Assembly (NCBI GenBank): GCA_035565675.1
Contig: DATMSA010000056.1
Span: forward strand, 1 to 64,000
DNA length: 64,000 nt
Reading direction: 5' to 3'
Origin: Capillimicrobium sp035565675
GTDB lineage: Bacteria; Actinomycetota; Thermoleophilia; Solirubrobacterales; Solirubrobacteraceae
Positions 16,782 through 24,839 of this stretch are shown here, one piece after another. Position 1 is the stretch's first letter; each line of letters opens with the position of its first letter. The notes under the pieces are model-generated. The model did no database searches and was not told the origin of the DNA. It worked only from the letters and a program-made list of their open reading frames with translations. The position numbers were made by a program, and so were the translations under genes.

Positions 16782-16784
16782 GTG

Positions 16785-17555
16785 CTACCGCTCCCGCTCG
16801 CTGCGCGCCAGCGCCGCGCTGACGCGCGCGGCCGCGTCCTGCGCGTGGCGGGCGAGCGCGCCCTGCCCGCCGCGGCGCATCCGCGCGGTCGGCCCGACGA
16901 TCGACACGGCGGCGACCGCGCGCGGGCCGTCGTCGCCGGCGACGAGCACCGGCGCGGCGACCGACGAGATGCCCTCCTCGCGCTCCTCGTCGGTGGCGGC
17001 CCAGCCGCGCCGCCGGACCTCGAGCAGGATCTCGCTGAGGCGGCGCGGGTCGACGACCGTGTAGCGGGTGTGGCGCGTGAGGCCCGCGTCGAACATCGCG
17101 CGCGCCACCGCCGGGTTGAACGCGGCGATCGCGCGGCCCGAGCTCGACGAGTGGCTGGGCACGCGCAGCCACACCGGCCCATGGAAGCGGGTGTCGACGC
17201 TCTGCGCCTCGAAGCGCTCCAGGAACAGCACCTCGGCGCCGATCGGCACGCCGAGCTGGACGAGGTCGCGCAGCCGGTCGCGCAGCGCCGACAGGATCGG
17301 GACCGCCGCCTCGTAGAGGTTCAGCCGGTTCAGCGCGAGCTGGCCGTACTCGAACATGCGCAGCCCGAGCCGGTAGCGGCCGCCCTCGCGGCGCTCCAGC
17401 AGCCCGCGCGCCGCCATCACCCTGAGCATCCGGCTGGCCGTGCTCTTGGCGATCCCGACCTCGCGCGCCACCGCGCTGGGGCCGAGCTCGGGCTCCACCG
17501 CGAAGCAGTCGAGGATCGCCGTGGCGATCGACACGGAGCGCAGATCGGGCGACAC
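16785..17555 (-). CDS. IclR-family transcriptional regulator
   Basis: A 256-residue regulator starting GTG at 17555. The winged helix-turn-helix is at residues 5-65 (SVSIATAILDCFAVEPELGP, AVAREVGIAKSTASRMLRVM) and the IclR effector domain follows (LRDLVQLGVPIGAEVLFLER, PSHSSSSGRAIAAF, EEGISSVAAPVL). It is divergent from the P450-ATP-grasp operon, and a perfect palindrome between them (17573-17595) is a natural operator. IclR proteins often control aromatic and short-chain acid catabolism. Confidence 0.9.
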   Translation of the reverse strand: MSPDLRSVSIATAILDCFAVEPELGPSAVAREVGIAKSTASRMLRVMAARGLLERREGGRYRLGLRMFEYGQLALNRLNLYEAAVPILSALRDRLRDLVQLGVPIGAEVLFLERFEAQSVDTRFHGPVWLRVPSHSSSSGRAIAAFNPAVARAMFDAGLTRHTRYTVVDPRRLSEILLEVRRRGWAATDEEREEGISSVAAPVLVAGDDGPRAVAAVSIVGPTARMRRGGQGALARHAQDAAARVSAALARSERER

Positions 17556-17572
17556 CGACCGGCAGCCTACCC

Positions 17573-17595
17573 GCCGTTCGCCACCGGCGAACGGC
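17573..17595. promoter_or_regulatory. Perfect palindrome, candidate IclR operator
   Basis: Ten-base arms GCCGTTCGCC/GGCGAACGGC with a 3-nt centre. It lies 17 nt from the IclR GTG and about 80 nt from the P450 GTG, upstream of a TACGGT hexamer (17623-17628). The position suits autoregulation and control of the divergent operon. Confidence 0.6.
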
Positions 17596-17673
17596 CTGTT
17601 CCCCCGGACGGGGGTGCGGCGGTACGGTCGCCCCTGGCGCGGGGTCCGCGCCGACGTACCAGGAGGAGAGGGG

Positions 17674-20004
17674 GTGGTTCCGACGCAACCGGTCACGGCG
17701 CCCGCCTGCCCACACGCGGGACTGGCGCAGGACTTCCAGCCGTTCGATCTCACGGATCCGTTCGGCTTCTACGCCCGGGCGCGCGAGGAGACGGCGATCT
17801 TCCACAGCCCGGAGATCGACTACTGGGTGGTCACGCGCTACGCGGACATCCGCGACATCTTCCGCGACCCGGCGACGTTCTCGTCGGAGAACACCCAGGC
17901 GCCCTACCGCCCGCGCCCGCCCGAGGTGCAGCGCATCCTCGACGAGGGCGGCTTCTCGGTCGTCACCGGCCTGTCGGGCAAGCAGCCGCCCGACCACACG
18001 CGCCTGCGCGGCTTCGTCAAGAAGGCGTTCACGCCGCGGCGGGTCGCCTCGCTGGAGCCGGAGATCCGCGCGATCACGACCGAGATGATCGACCGCTTCG
18101 CCGGCCGCGGCCACGCCGACCTCGTGACCGAGCTGGCCTTCGAGCTGCCCGCGCTGGTCATCTTCCGCATGCTCGGCGTCCCCGCCGAGGAGGTGCCGAA
18201 GGTGAAGGCGTGGGCGCAGAGCCGCGTGGCGATGAACTTCGGCGACGCGCCGCTCGAGGAGCAGATGCACCACGCCGAGAACCTCGTGCGCTACTGGCGC
18301 TACTGCCAGGACCTCGTGCGCTCGCGCCTGGAGCATCCGCAGGACGACCTGCCCGGCGCGCTCGCCGCGCTGTACGCCTCCGGCGAGGAGGAGATCGAGC
18401 TCGACGAGATCGCCGGCCTGGTCTACGGCCAGCTCACCGCCGGCCACGAGACGACCACCGCGCTGCTGTCCAACGGCCTGAAGGAGCTGCTGGCCGACCG
18501 CGGCGCGTGGGACGCGATCTGCGCCGACCCGGCGCGCATCCCCGCCGCCGTCGAGGAGCTCCTGCGCCTCAGCGCGCCGGTGTTCACGTGGAAGCGGCGC
18601 ACCACTCGGCCCGCCACGGTCGGCGGCGTGACGCTGCCGGCCGGGACGAACCTGCTGCTCCTGCTCGGCTCGGCCAACCATGACCCGACGGTGTTCCCCG
18701 ACCCCGACCGGATCGACCTGGATCGCGACAACGCCAGCCGCCATCTGTCGTTCGGCCTGGGCATCCACTTCTGCCTGGGCGCGCCGCTGGCGCGGCTGGA
18801 GGCGCGCGTGGTGCTCGAGGAGCTGACGCGGAGGCTGCCGACCCTGCGCCTGACGCCCGGCCAGCACTTCGACTACAGCGCCAACAGCAGCTTCCGCGGG
18901 CCCGCGCACGTGCTCGCCGAGTGGGACGTCGACAGCGCCCGGGTGCCGACGCTGACGTTCGCCGAGTGCCCCGACGACCCCGCGCTCGTCGGCGGCAAGG
19001 CGGCGAGCCTGGCCAGCCTCACGCGCGCCGGCCTGCCGGTGCCCGACGGGTTCGTCGTCACCACCGCCGCGTTCGACGCCGCGCTGGGCGGCGTGGCCGC
19101 CGAGCGGCTGGCGCGCGAGGCCCGCGCGCTGCGCGACGCGCCGCTGGCCGAGCTGGAGCGGGGCGCGGCCGAGCTGCGCGAGCTGATCCAGCGAGCGCCG
19201 CTGCCCGACGGGCTGGAGGACGCGATCCGGGCCGCCTACGCGCGGCTGGGCGACGACGCGCCGGTCGCGGTGCGCTCCAGCGCCACCGCCGAGGACTCGG
19301 CCGACACGAGCTTCGCCGGCCAGCAGGACACGTACCTGTGGGTCGTCGGCGCCGACGCCGTCGTCGAGCATCTGCGGCGCTGCTGGTCGAGCCTGTACTC
19401 GGCGCGCTCGCTCGCCTACCGCCGCGACCACGGCGTCGACGAGGGCGTGCGGATGGCCGTCGTCGTCCAGCGGATGGTCGACGCCGACGTCGCCGGCGTC
19501 GCGATGACGGTCAACCCGACCACCGGCGACCGCTCGACGATCGTGATCGACGCGAGCTTCGGCCTCGGCGAGGCGGTCGTCAGCGGCACCGTCACGCCCG
19601 ACCACTTCGTCGTCGACAAGGTCATGCTCGAGGTCGTCGAGCAGCGGATCGGGCCCAAGCACGTCGAGGTCGTCGCCGACCCCGCCGGGGCCGGCACCGT
19701 CGAGCGCGAGGTCGCGCCCGAGCGCCAGGGGCAGCCGGCGCTCACCGGCGACCAGGTGCGCGCCGTGGCCGAGCTGGCCAAGCGCGCCGAGCGCCACTAC
19801 GGCTGCCCGCAGGACGTCGAGTGGGCGCTGCACGGTGGCGAGGTGCTGCTGCTGCAGAGCCGCCCCGAGACCGTGTGGAGCCGCCGGCCGGAGCCGGCGC
19901 GTCCCGCCGCCGCGGCGCCCTCCGCGCCGACCGGCCTGGCCAGCATGGCCCAGACCCTCATCAACCCCCTTGCCGCAAGGAGCCGCGCGCATGCCGACCA
20001 CTGA
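17674..20004 (+). CDS. Cytochrome P450 fused to a PEP-synthase-type ATP-grasp (phosphotransferase) domain
   Basis: A 776-residue fusion starting GTG at 17674, six nt after AGGAGGAG. Residues 1 to about 417 are a complete cytochrome P450: I-helix GQLTAGHETTTALL, ExxR in VEELLRLSAP, heme loop FGLGIHFCLGAPLARLEARV with Cys367 as heme ligand, and the usual ending FRGP then EWD. Residues about 425-776 are a PPDK_N/PEP-synthase ATP-binding domain: VGGKAASLASLTRAGLPVPD, PVAVRSSATAEDSADTSFAG, FGLGEAVVSGTVTPDHFVVD and VLLLQSRPE. The frame is continuous, with no ribosome site before the second domain. The ATP part alone has the size and motifs of the small catalytic subunit of phenylphosphate synthase, and the partner His-bearing subunit is the next gene (overlap 14 nt). 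Predicted: coupled oxidation and phosphorylation of a phenolic substrate. Confidence 0.9.
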   Translation: MVPTQPVTAPACPHAGLAQDFQPFDLTDPFGFYARAREETAIFHSPEIDYWVVTRYADIRDIFRDPATFSSENTQAPYRPRPPEVQRILDEGGFSVVTGLSGKQPPDHTRLRGFVKKAFTPRRVASLEPEIRAITTEMIDRFAGRGHADLVTELAFELPALVIFRMLGVPAEEVPKVKAWAQSRVAMNFGDAPLEEQMHHAENLVRYWRYCQDLVRSRLEHPQDDLPGALAALYASGEEEIELDEIAGLVYGQLTAGHETTTALLSNGLKELLADRGAWDAICADPARIPAAVEELLRLSAPVFTWKRRTTRPATVGGVTLPAGTNLLLLLGSANHDPTVFPDPDRIDLDRDNASRHLSFGLGIHFCLGAPLARLEARVVLEELTRRLPTLRLTPGQHFDYSANSSFRGPAHVLAEWDVDSARVPTLTFAECPDDPALVGGKAASLASLTRAGLPVPDGFVVTTAAFDAALGGVAAERLAREARALRDAPLAELERGAAELRELIQRAPLPDGLEDAIRAAYARLGDDAPVAVRSSATAEDSADTSFAGQQDTYLWVVGADAVVEHLRRCWSSLYSARSLAYRRDHGVDEGVRMAVVVQRMVDADVAGVAMTVNPTTGDRSTIVIDASFGLGEAVVSGTVTPDHFVVDKVMLEVVEQRIGPKHVEVVADPAGAGTVEREVAPERQGQPALTGDQVRAVAELAKRAERHYGCPQDVEWALHGGEVLLLQSRPETVWSRRPEPARPAAAAPSAPTGLASMAQTLINPLAARSRAHADH

Positions 20005-21808
20005 GGCCAGCCGCTTCGTCAGCCCCTACGAGGACCCGGCGCCCGCGGGGGCCGAGGGCTGGGAGGAGCTGTACCCGTACTACCTGCGCTTCCGCGAGGA
20101 CCGCCGGGAGTTCGAGGAGTCGCGGTTCTGGTTCGCCGACCTCCAGCACTGGCCGACGGTGTTCAAGCCGTTCGACACGATCACGGTCGAGTTCGCGATC
20201 AAGTGCCTCGGCCAGTACAACACGCGCCACCTGCTGATCCCGCCCGCCAACGGGATCGACTACCGGGTCCACAACGGCTACGTGTACATGAGCCCGGTCC
20301 CGGTGCCCGAGGAGGACATCCCCGCGCGCGTGCCCGAGTTCATGGAGCGCGCCGGCCACTACTTCGCCAACTGGCCGTCGCTGCTGGAGAACTGGGACCG
20401 CAAGATCCGCCGGGTCATCGCCGACCTCGAGGCGCTCGAGTTCACGCCGCTGCCCGACGTCGTGCCGATCGAGGACATCCGCTCCGGCAAGGGCCTGGAC
20501 CCGACGTTCGACCTGATCCGCGACTACAACCGCGCGATCGAGCTGGCCTACGAGGCCTTCCAGTACCACTTCGAGTTCCTGAACCTCGGCTACGTCGCCT
20601 ACCTCGACTTCTTCCAGTTCTGCAAGGAGGCGCTGCCGGGGATCGCCGACCTGGGCATCGCGAAGATGGTCCAGGGCATCGAGGTCGTGCTGTTCCGGCC
20701 CGACGAGGAGCTGCGCAAGCTCGCCAAGCTGGCCGTCGAGCTCGACGTCGACGGCGCGCTGTCGGTGGGCGACGTCGACGCGGCGCTGGCCGCGGTCGCG
20801 CGCGCCCCGCGCGGCGGCGAGTGGCTGGCCGCCTGGGAGGCCGCCAAGGACCCGTGGTTCAACTTCTCCTCGGGCAGCGGCATGTACAGCAGCGACCGCG
20901 TGTGGCTCGACCACCTCGACATCCCGCTCGGCTTCGTGCGCGACTACGCGGCGCGGCTGCGCGCGGGGGAGACGATCGACCGCCCGACCGCGGAGATCGC
21001 CGCCGAGCGCGACCGCATCACCGCCGAGTACCGCGACCTGCTGGCCGACGACGAGACCCGCAGGGTGTTCGACGAGAAGCTCGGCCTGTCGCGGCTCGTG
21101 TTCCCCTACGTCGAGGACCACAACTTCTACATCGAGCACTGGTCGCTGTCGGTGTTCTGGCGCAAGATCCGCCAGCTCGGCGGCGTGCTCGCCGACGCCG
21201 GCTTCTGGGGCGAGGCCGACGACATCTTCTACGTGCGCCGCGACGAGCTGCAGCAGGTCCTGTTCGACTACGGCAACGGCTGGGGGATCGGCGTGGAGCC
21301 GATGGGGCCCTACCACTGGCCGGCCGAGATCGCGCGCCGCAAGCGGATCCTCGCCGCGCTGGACCGCAAGCCGCCGGCGCCCGCGATGAACGAGCCGCCG
21401 GAGGTCGTCACCGAGCCGTTCACGATCATGCTCTACGGCATCACGACCGAGGCGGTGGCGGGCTGGCTGTCGTCGGAGAGCGCGACCGGCGCGCTGAGCG
21501 GCATGGCCGCCTCGCCGGGCGTCGTCGAGGGCGTGGCGCGGGTCGTGTCGGGCGCCGAGGAGCTCGACGAGGTGCAGGAGGGCGAGATCCTCGTCGCGCG
21601 CATCACCGCGCCGAGCTGGGGGCCGGTCTTCGGGCGCATCGGCGCCGCGGTCACCGACATCGGCGGGATGATGAGCCACGCCGCGATCGTCTGCCGCGAA
21701 TACGGCCTGCCCGCGGTGACGGGCGCGGGGTCGGCGACGACGTCGATCCGGACGGGGCAGCGGGTCCGCGTTGACGGGAGCAGCGGAACCGTCACCATCC
21801 TCGATTGA
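19991..21808 (+). CDS. PEP-utiliser/phosphohistidine subunit resembling phenylphosphate synthase large subunit
   Basis: A 605-residue protein starting ATG at 19991, with AAGGAG upstream, overlapping the P450-fusion gene by 14 nt. The N-terminal 500 residues (GWEELYPYYLRF, RHLLIPPANGIDYRVHNGYV, YMSPVPVPEED) resemble phenylphosphate synthase PpsA and HpeH/AcvA-type phenol phosphotransferases. The last 100 residues are the PEP-utiliser mobile domain (SGMAASPGVVEGVARVV, GGMMSHAAIVCREYGLPAVT) with the phosphorylatable His563. It has no ATP-binding domain of its own; the neighbour supplies it. Together they should transfer a phosphoryl group from ATP through the histidine to a hydroxyl group. A rifampin-phosphotransferase-like detoxification role is the main alternative. 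Confidence 0.85.
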   Translation: MPTTEASRFVSPYEDPAPAGAEGWEELYPYYLRFREDRREFEESRFWFADLQHWPTVFKPFDTITVEFAIKCLGQYNTRHLLIPPANGIDYRVHNGYVYMSPVPVPEEDIPARVPEFMERAGHYFANWPSLLENWDRKIRRVIADLEALEFTPLPDVVPIEDIRSGKGLDPTFDLIRDYNRAIELAYEAFQYHFEFLNLGYVAYLDFFQFCKEALPGIADLGIAKMVQGIEVVLFRPDEELRKLAKLAVELDVDGALSVGDVDAALAAVARAPRGGEWLAAWEAAKDPWFNFSSGSGMYSSDRVWLDHLDIPLGFVRDYAARLRAGETIDRPTAEIAAERDRITAEYRDLLADDETRRVFDEKLGLSRLVFPYVEDHNFYIEHWSLSVFWRKIRQLGGVLADAGFWGEADDIFYVRRDELQQVLFDYGNGWGIGVEPMGPYHWPAEIARRKRILAALDRKPPAPAMNEPPEVVTEPFTIMLYGITTEAVAGWLSSESATGALSGMAASPGVVEGVARVVSGAEELDEVQEGEILVARITAPSWGPVFGRIGAAVTDIGGMMSHAAIVCREYGLPAVTGAGSATTSIRTGQRVRVDGSSGTVTILD

Positions 21809-22419
21809 TGGCAGACCGATACGACGCCGTGTGGGCGGCCGCGCTGCCGTACCTGCGCGCGCGCAAGAACGACATCCACGTGCCGATGGCCTTCGACTAC
21901 GCCGAGCGCCTGCTCGAGCACCATCCGGAGGCCGACCGCGACGTCGTCCTGCTGGCCGTGCTGCTGCACGACAACGGCTGGGCGGTGGTCGATGAGCAGG
22001 CGATCTTCGCCGAGGGGTTCGGCCCGGGGATGATGGAGTCCGAGGTGCGTCTCGCCCACGAGCGCGAGGGCGCGCGGCTGGCCGGCGAGATCCTCGACGC
22101 GACCGGCTGGCCGGCGGCGGTGCGCGACGAGGTCGTCGAGATCATCGCCGGCCACGACACGCGCACCGAGGCGCTGTCGCGCAACGACGAGCTGGTCAAG
22201 GACGCCGACGCGCTGTGGCGCTTCTCGATCGCCGGGACGGCCATCGCGTGCGACTGGTTCGGGGTCACGCCCGGCGTGTACGCCGACCGCACCGAGCCGC
22301 AGATCGAGCACCGGCTGTTCACCGAGGCGGCCCGAGAGATCGCGCGGGCCGAGCTGGCGCACACGCGGCGGGTGCTGCGCTTCGACCAGCTCGGCGACCG
22401 GGACGCGGTGTCGCGATGA
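21808..22419 (+). CDS. HD-domain phosphohydrolase-like protein
   Basis: A 203-residue HD-domain protein whose ATG shares one base with the preceding stop (TGATG). The HD signature is LLAVLLHDNGWAVVDE, with an earlier His in AERLLEHHPEADRDV, a later EIIAGHDTR and Asp in KDADALWRFS. This fits a single metal-dependent HD hydrolase. In phenylphosphate synthase loci this place may hold a small CBS-type activator; here an HD protein takes it. It may remove phosphate from a phosphorylated aromatic intermediate (inference). Confidence 0.82.
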   Translation: MADRYDAVWAAALPYLRARKNDIHVPMAFDYAERLLEHHPEADRDVVLLAVLLHDNGWAVVDEQAIFAEGFGPGMMESEVRLAHEREGARLAGEILDATGWPAAVRDEVVEIIAGHDTRTEALSRNDELVKDADALWRFSIAGTAIACDWFGVTPGVYADRTEPQIEHRLFTEAAREIARAELAHTRRVLRFDQLGDRDAVSR

Positions 22420-23882
22420 GCGCGTCGGCGACGGCGCCCGCGGTGGCGACGCACGGGCTGTGGATCGACGGGGCCTGGGGGCCGAGCGCCTCGGGCGCGA
22501 CGAGCGAGGTGCATGACCCGGCGACCGGCGGGCTGCTGGCGCGGGTGGCGCGCGCGGACGAGCGCGACGCCGACCGCGCGGTGCGCGCCGCCGCGGCCGC
22601 CCATCCGGGCTGGAAGGCGACGCCGGTGGCCGAGCGCGCGCGGATCCAGCAGGCGGCCGCCGCGCTGATGCGCCGCGATGCCGAGGCGATCGGCCGCACG
22701 CTCACGCTCGAGCTGGGCCGGCCGCTGGCGGCGGCGGTCACCGAGGTGCGCCGGTCGGCGGACCTGCTCGACTACTTCGCCCAGGAGGGCCTGCGCCTGC
22801 GCGGCGAGCTGCCGCTGCTGGGCGAGGCCGACGAGCGCGTCGTCGTCGTGCAGGAGCCGATGGGCGTCGTCGTCGCGATCGCGCCGTTCAACTACCCGAT
22901 CACGCTGCTGCTGATGAAGGTCGGCGCGGCGCTGATCACCGGGAACACGGTCGTCGCCAAGCCGGCGCAGGACACGCCGTTGTCGACGCTGATGCTCGCC
23001 GACCTGTTCGCCGAGGCCGGCCTGCCCGCGGGCGTGCTGAACGTGCTGACGGGCCAGGGCCGCGAGCTGGGAGAGGCGCTCGTCGGCCACCCGCTGCCCG
23101 CGAAGGTCGCGTTCACGGGCAGCACGCGCGCCGGCATCCGCATCCGCCAGCTCACCGCCGAGACGAACAAGCGCGTGACGCTCGAGCTCGGCGGCCAGTC
23201 GCCGGCGATCGTCTGCGAGGACGCCGACCTGGACGCGGCGATCCCGGCGCTGGTGCGCCACGCGTACGCCAACTCGGGGCAGTTCTGCTACCGCGTCAAC
23301 CGCCTGTACGTGGCGGCGCCGATCTACGAGGCGTTCCTGGAGCGGTTCGTCGCGGGGGCGCGGGCGCTGCGGGTCGGCAACGGGCTCGACGAGGGCGTCG
23401 ACCTGGGGCCGATGATCGGCGAGCGGATCATGGCCACCAGCGTCGAGCAGGTCGCCGACGCGCGGGCGCGCGGCGCGCGGATCCTGTGCGGCGGCGAGCG
23501 GCTGACCGGCGGCGCGTTCGACGGCGGCTGCTTCTTCCCGCCGACCGTGATCGCCGACGCGACGCCGGAGATGCTCGTCATGCGCGAGGAGACGTTCGGC
23601 CCGGTCGTGGGGATCGCGCCGTTCGAGACGGTCGAGGAGGCGATCGCGCTGGCCAACGACACGCGCTACGGGCTGGCCGGCTACGTGTTCAGCGCCGACC
23701 TGCGCCGCGCGTGGCGGATCGCCGAGGCGATCGAGGCCGGCTCGGTGTGGGTCAACGACATCCACCGGTCGCTGCACAGCGTCCCGTTCGGCGGGTACAA
23801 GCAGAGCGGGCTGGGGCGCGAGAAGTCCCGCCACGGGCTGGACGAGTACCTGGAGCTCAAGACGATGTACCTCGGCCTGTGA
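22416..23882 (+). CDS. Aldehyde dehydrogenase (NAD(P)-dependent)
   Basis: A 488-residue ALDH. The ATG overlaps the HD gene stop in an ATGA. The catalytic Glu is in TLELGGQSPAIV and the catalytic Cys in YANSGQFCYRVNRLYV. Coenzyme-site blocks PMGVVVAIAPFNYPITLLL and NTVVAKPAQDTPLSTL and the C-terminal PFGGYKQSGLGREKSRHG are all present. It probably oxidises an aromatic or aliphatic aldehyde made by the pathway; homologues include vanillin and benzaldehyde dehydrogenases. The residue after GQ(F)C is Tyr where many family members have a small residue, which may alter substrate choice. Confidence 0.9.
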   Translation: MSASATAPAVATHGLWIDGAWGPSASGATSEVHDPATGGLLARVARADERDADRAVRAAAAAHPGWKATPVAERARIQQAAAALMRRDAEAIGRTLTLELGRPLAAAVTEVRRSADLLDYFAQEGLRLRGELPLLGEADERVVVVQEPMGVVVAIAPFNYPITLLLMKVGAALITGNTVVAKPAQDTPLSTLMLADLFAEAGLPAGVLNVLTGQGRELGEALVGHPLPAKVAFTGSTRAGIRIRQLTAETNKRVTLELGGQSPAIVCEDADLDAAIPALVRHAYANSGQFCYRVNRLYVAAPIYEAFLERFVAGARALRVGNGLDEGVDLGPMIGERIMATSVEQVADARARGARILCGGERLTGGAFDGGCFFPPTVIADATPEMLVMREETFGPVVGIAPFETVEEAIALANDTRYGLAGYVFSADLRRAWRIAEAIEAGSVWVNDIHRSLHSVPFGGYKQSGLGREKSRHGLDEYLELKTMYLGL

Positions 23883-24637
23883 GCGGCCCGCTCGACGGGC
23901 GCAGCGTCGTGATCACCGGCGCCGGCGGCGGGCTGGGCCGGGCGTTCGCGGACGCGTTCTCGCGCGCGGGCGCGCGCGTGGTCGCCGCCGACCTCGACGC
24001 GGCGGCGGCGCAGGCGACGGTCGACGCGATCGGCGGCGAGGGGGTGGCGGTCGGCGTCGACGTCTCCGACGAGGCGAGCACGCGGGCGATGGCCGCCGCG
24101 GCGCTCGACGCATTCGGGTCGATCGACGTGCTCGTCAACAACGCGGCCGTGTTCGCGAACCTCGACCGCGCGCTGTTCGACGAGATCGCCGTCGAGGAGT
24201 GGGACCGCGTGATGGCGGTGAACGTGCGCGGGCCGTGGCTGTGCGCGCGGGCGTGCGCGGACGCGCTGCGGGCGGCCGGCGACGCGCACGGCGCGGCGAT
24301 CGTCAACGTCTCGTCGGCGACCGTGTTCAGCGGCTCGCCGCGGTGGGCGCACTACGTCGCCTCCAAGGGCGCGCTGCTGGCGATGACCCGCGTGCTCGCC
24401 CGCGAGCTCGGCGCGCACCGCGTCCGCGTGAACGCGATCGCGCCCGGCTTCACGCTCACCGACGCCGGCCGCGGCCTCGTCGACGACCCGGAGTCCTACG
24501 GCGTGGCGCGCGGCGCGATCCAGCGCGCGCTGCAGCCCGGCGACGTCGTCGGGACCGCCGTGTTCCTGGCCACCGACGCGGCCTCGATGATCACCGGGCA
24601 GACGCTGGTGGTCGACGGCGGGCGCGAGTTCCTCTGA
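23879..24637 (+). CDS. Short-chain dehydrogenase/reductase
   Basis: A 252-residue classical SDR starting GTG at 23879, overlapping the ALDH stop (GTGA). It has the cofactor motif VITGAGGGLGRAFA, Asp for NAD preference in VVAADLDA, the NNA motif in VLVNNAAVF, the catalytic Ser in VNVSSATVF, and YxxxK in WAHYVASKGALLAM. The C-terminus (ASMITGQTLVVDGGREFL) is standard. It likely oxidises an alcohol or reduces a ketone in the same pathway and is the last gene of the IclR-linked operon. Confidence 0.9.
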   Translation: MSGPLDGRSVVITGAGGGLGRAFADAFSRAGARVVAADLDAAAAQATVDAIGGEGVAVGVDVSDEASTRAMAAAALDAFGSIDVLVNNAAVFANLDRALFDEIAVEEWDRVMAVNVRGPWLCARACADALRAAGDAHGAAIVNVSSATVFSGSPRWAHYVASKGALLAMTRVLARELGAHRVRVNAIAPGFTLTDAGRGLVDDPESYGVARGAIQRALQPGDVVGTAVFLATDAASMITGQTLVVDGGREFL

Positions 24638-24647
24638 GCGCCGCGGG

Positions 24648-24839
24648 TCAGTCGTCGGCCCGCTCCCGCTCGGCGTGGCGCAGGCGCTCCTCCGCGGCGC
24701 GCGCCGCGCGCTCGAGCTCTCGCAGCCGTGCGGGCGACGAGGGGCGCGGCCCGTGGAGGCGCGCCTTGTAGAGCTCGTAGCGGTCGCGGCGATAGCGGGC
24801 CTCGGCGCGCAGCTCCTCGAGGCGATCCGCGGACGTCAC
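24648..24839 (-). CDS. Small helical protein coupled to ferredoxin reductase
   Basis: A 63-residue, highly charged protein starting GTG at 24839, overlapping the reductase stop in GTGA (24836-24839). Two long amphipathic stretches (RLEELRAEARYRRDRYELYK and RLRELERAARAAEERLRHAE) predict a helical hairpin or coiled coil. I recognise no family. Translational coupling suggests it works with the reductase. Confidence 0.6.
   Translation of the reverse strand: MTSADRLEELRAEARYRRDRYELYKARLHGPRPSSPARLRELERAARAAEERLRHAERERADD

Noticed and set aside
18920..18960. P450 and ATP-grasp parts as two genes joined by a sequencing error
   Set aside because: The frame is continuous with normal codon use across the junction, there is no ribosome site for a second start, and the P450 ends with its usual FRGP...EWD just before the linker. 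It cannot be fully excluded without another genome.
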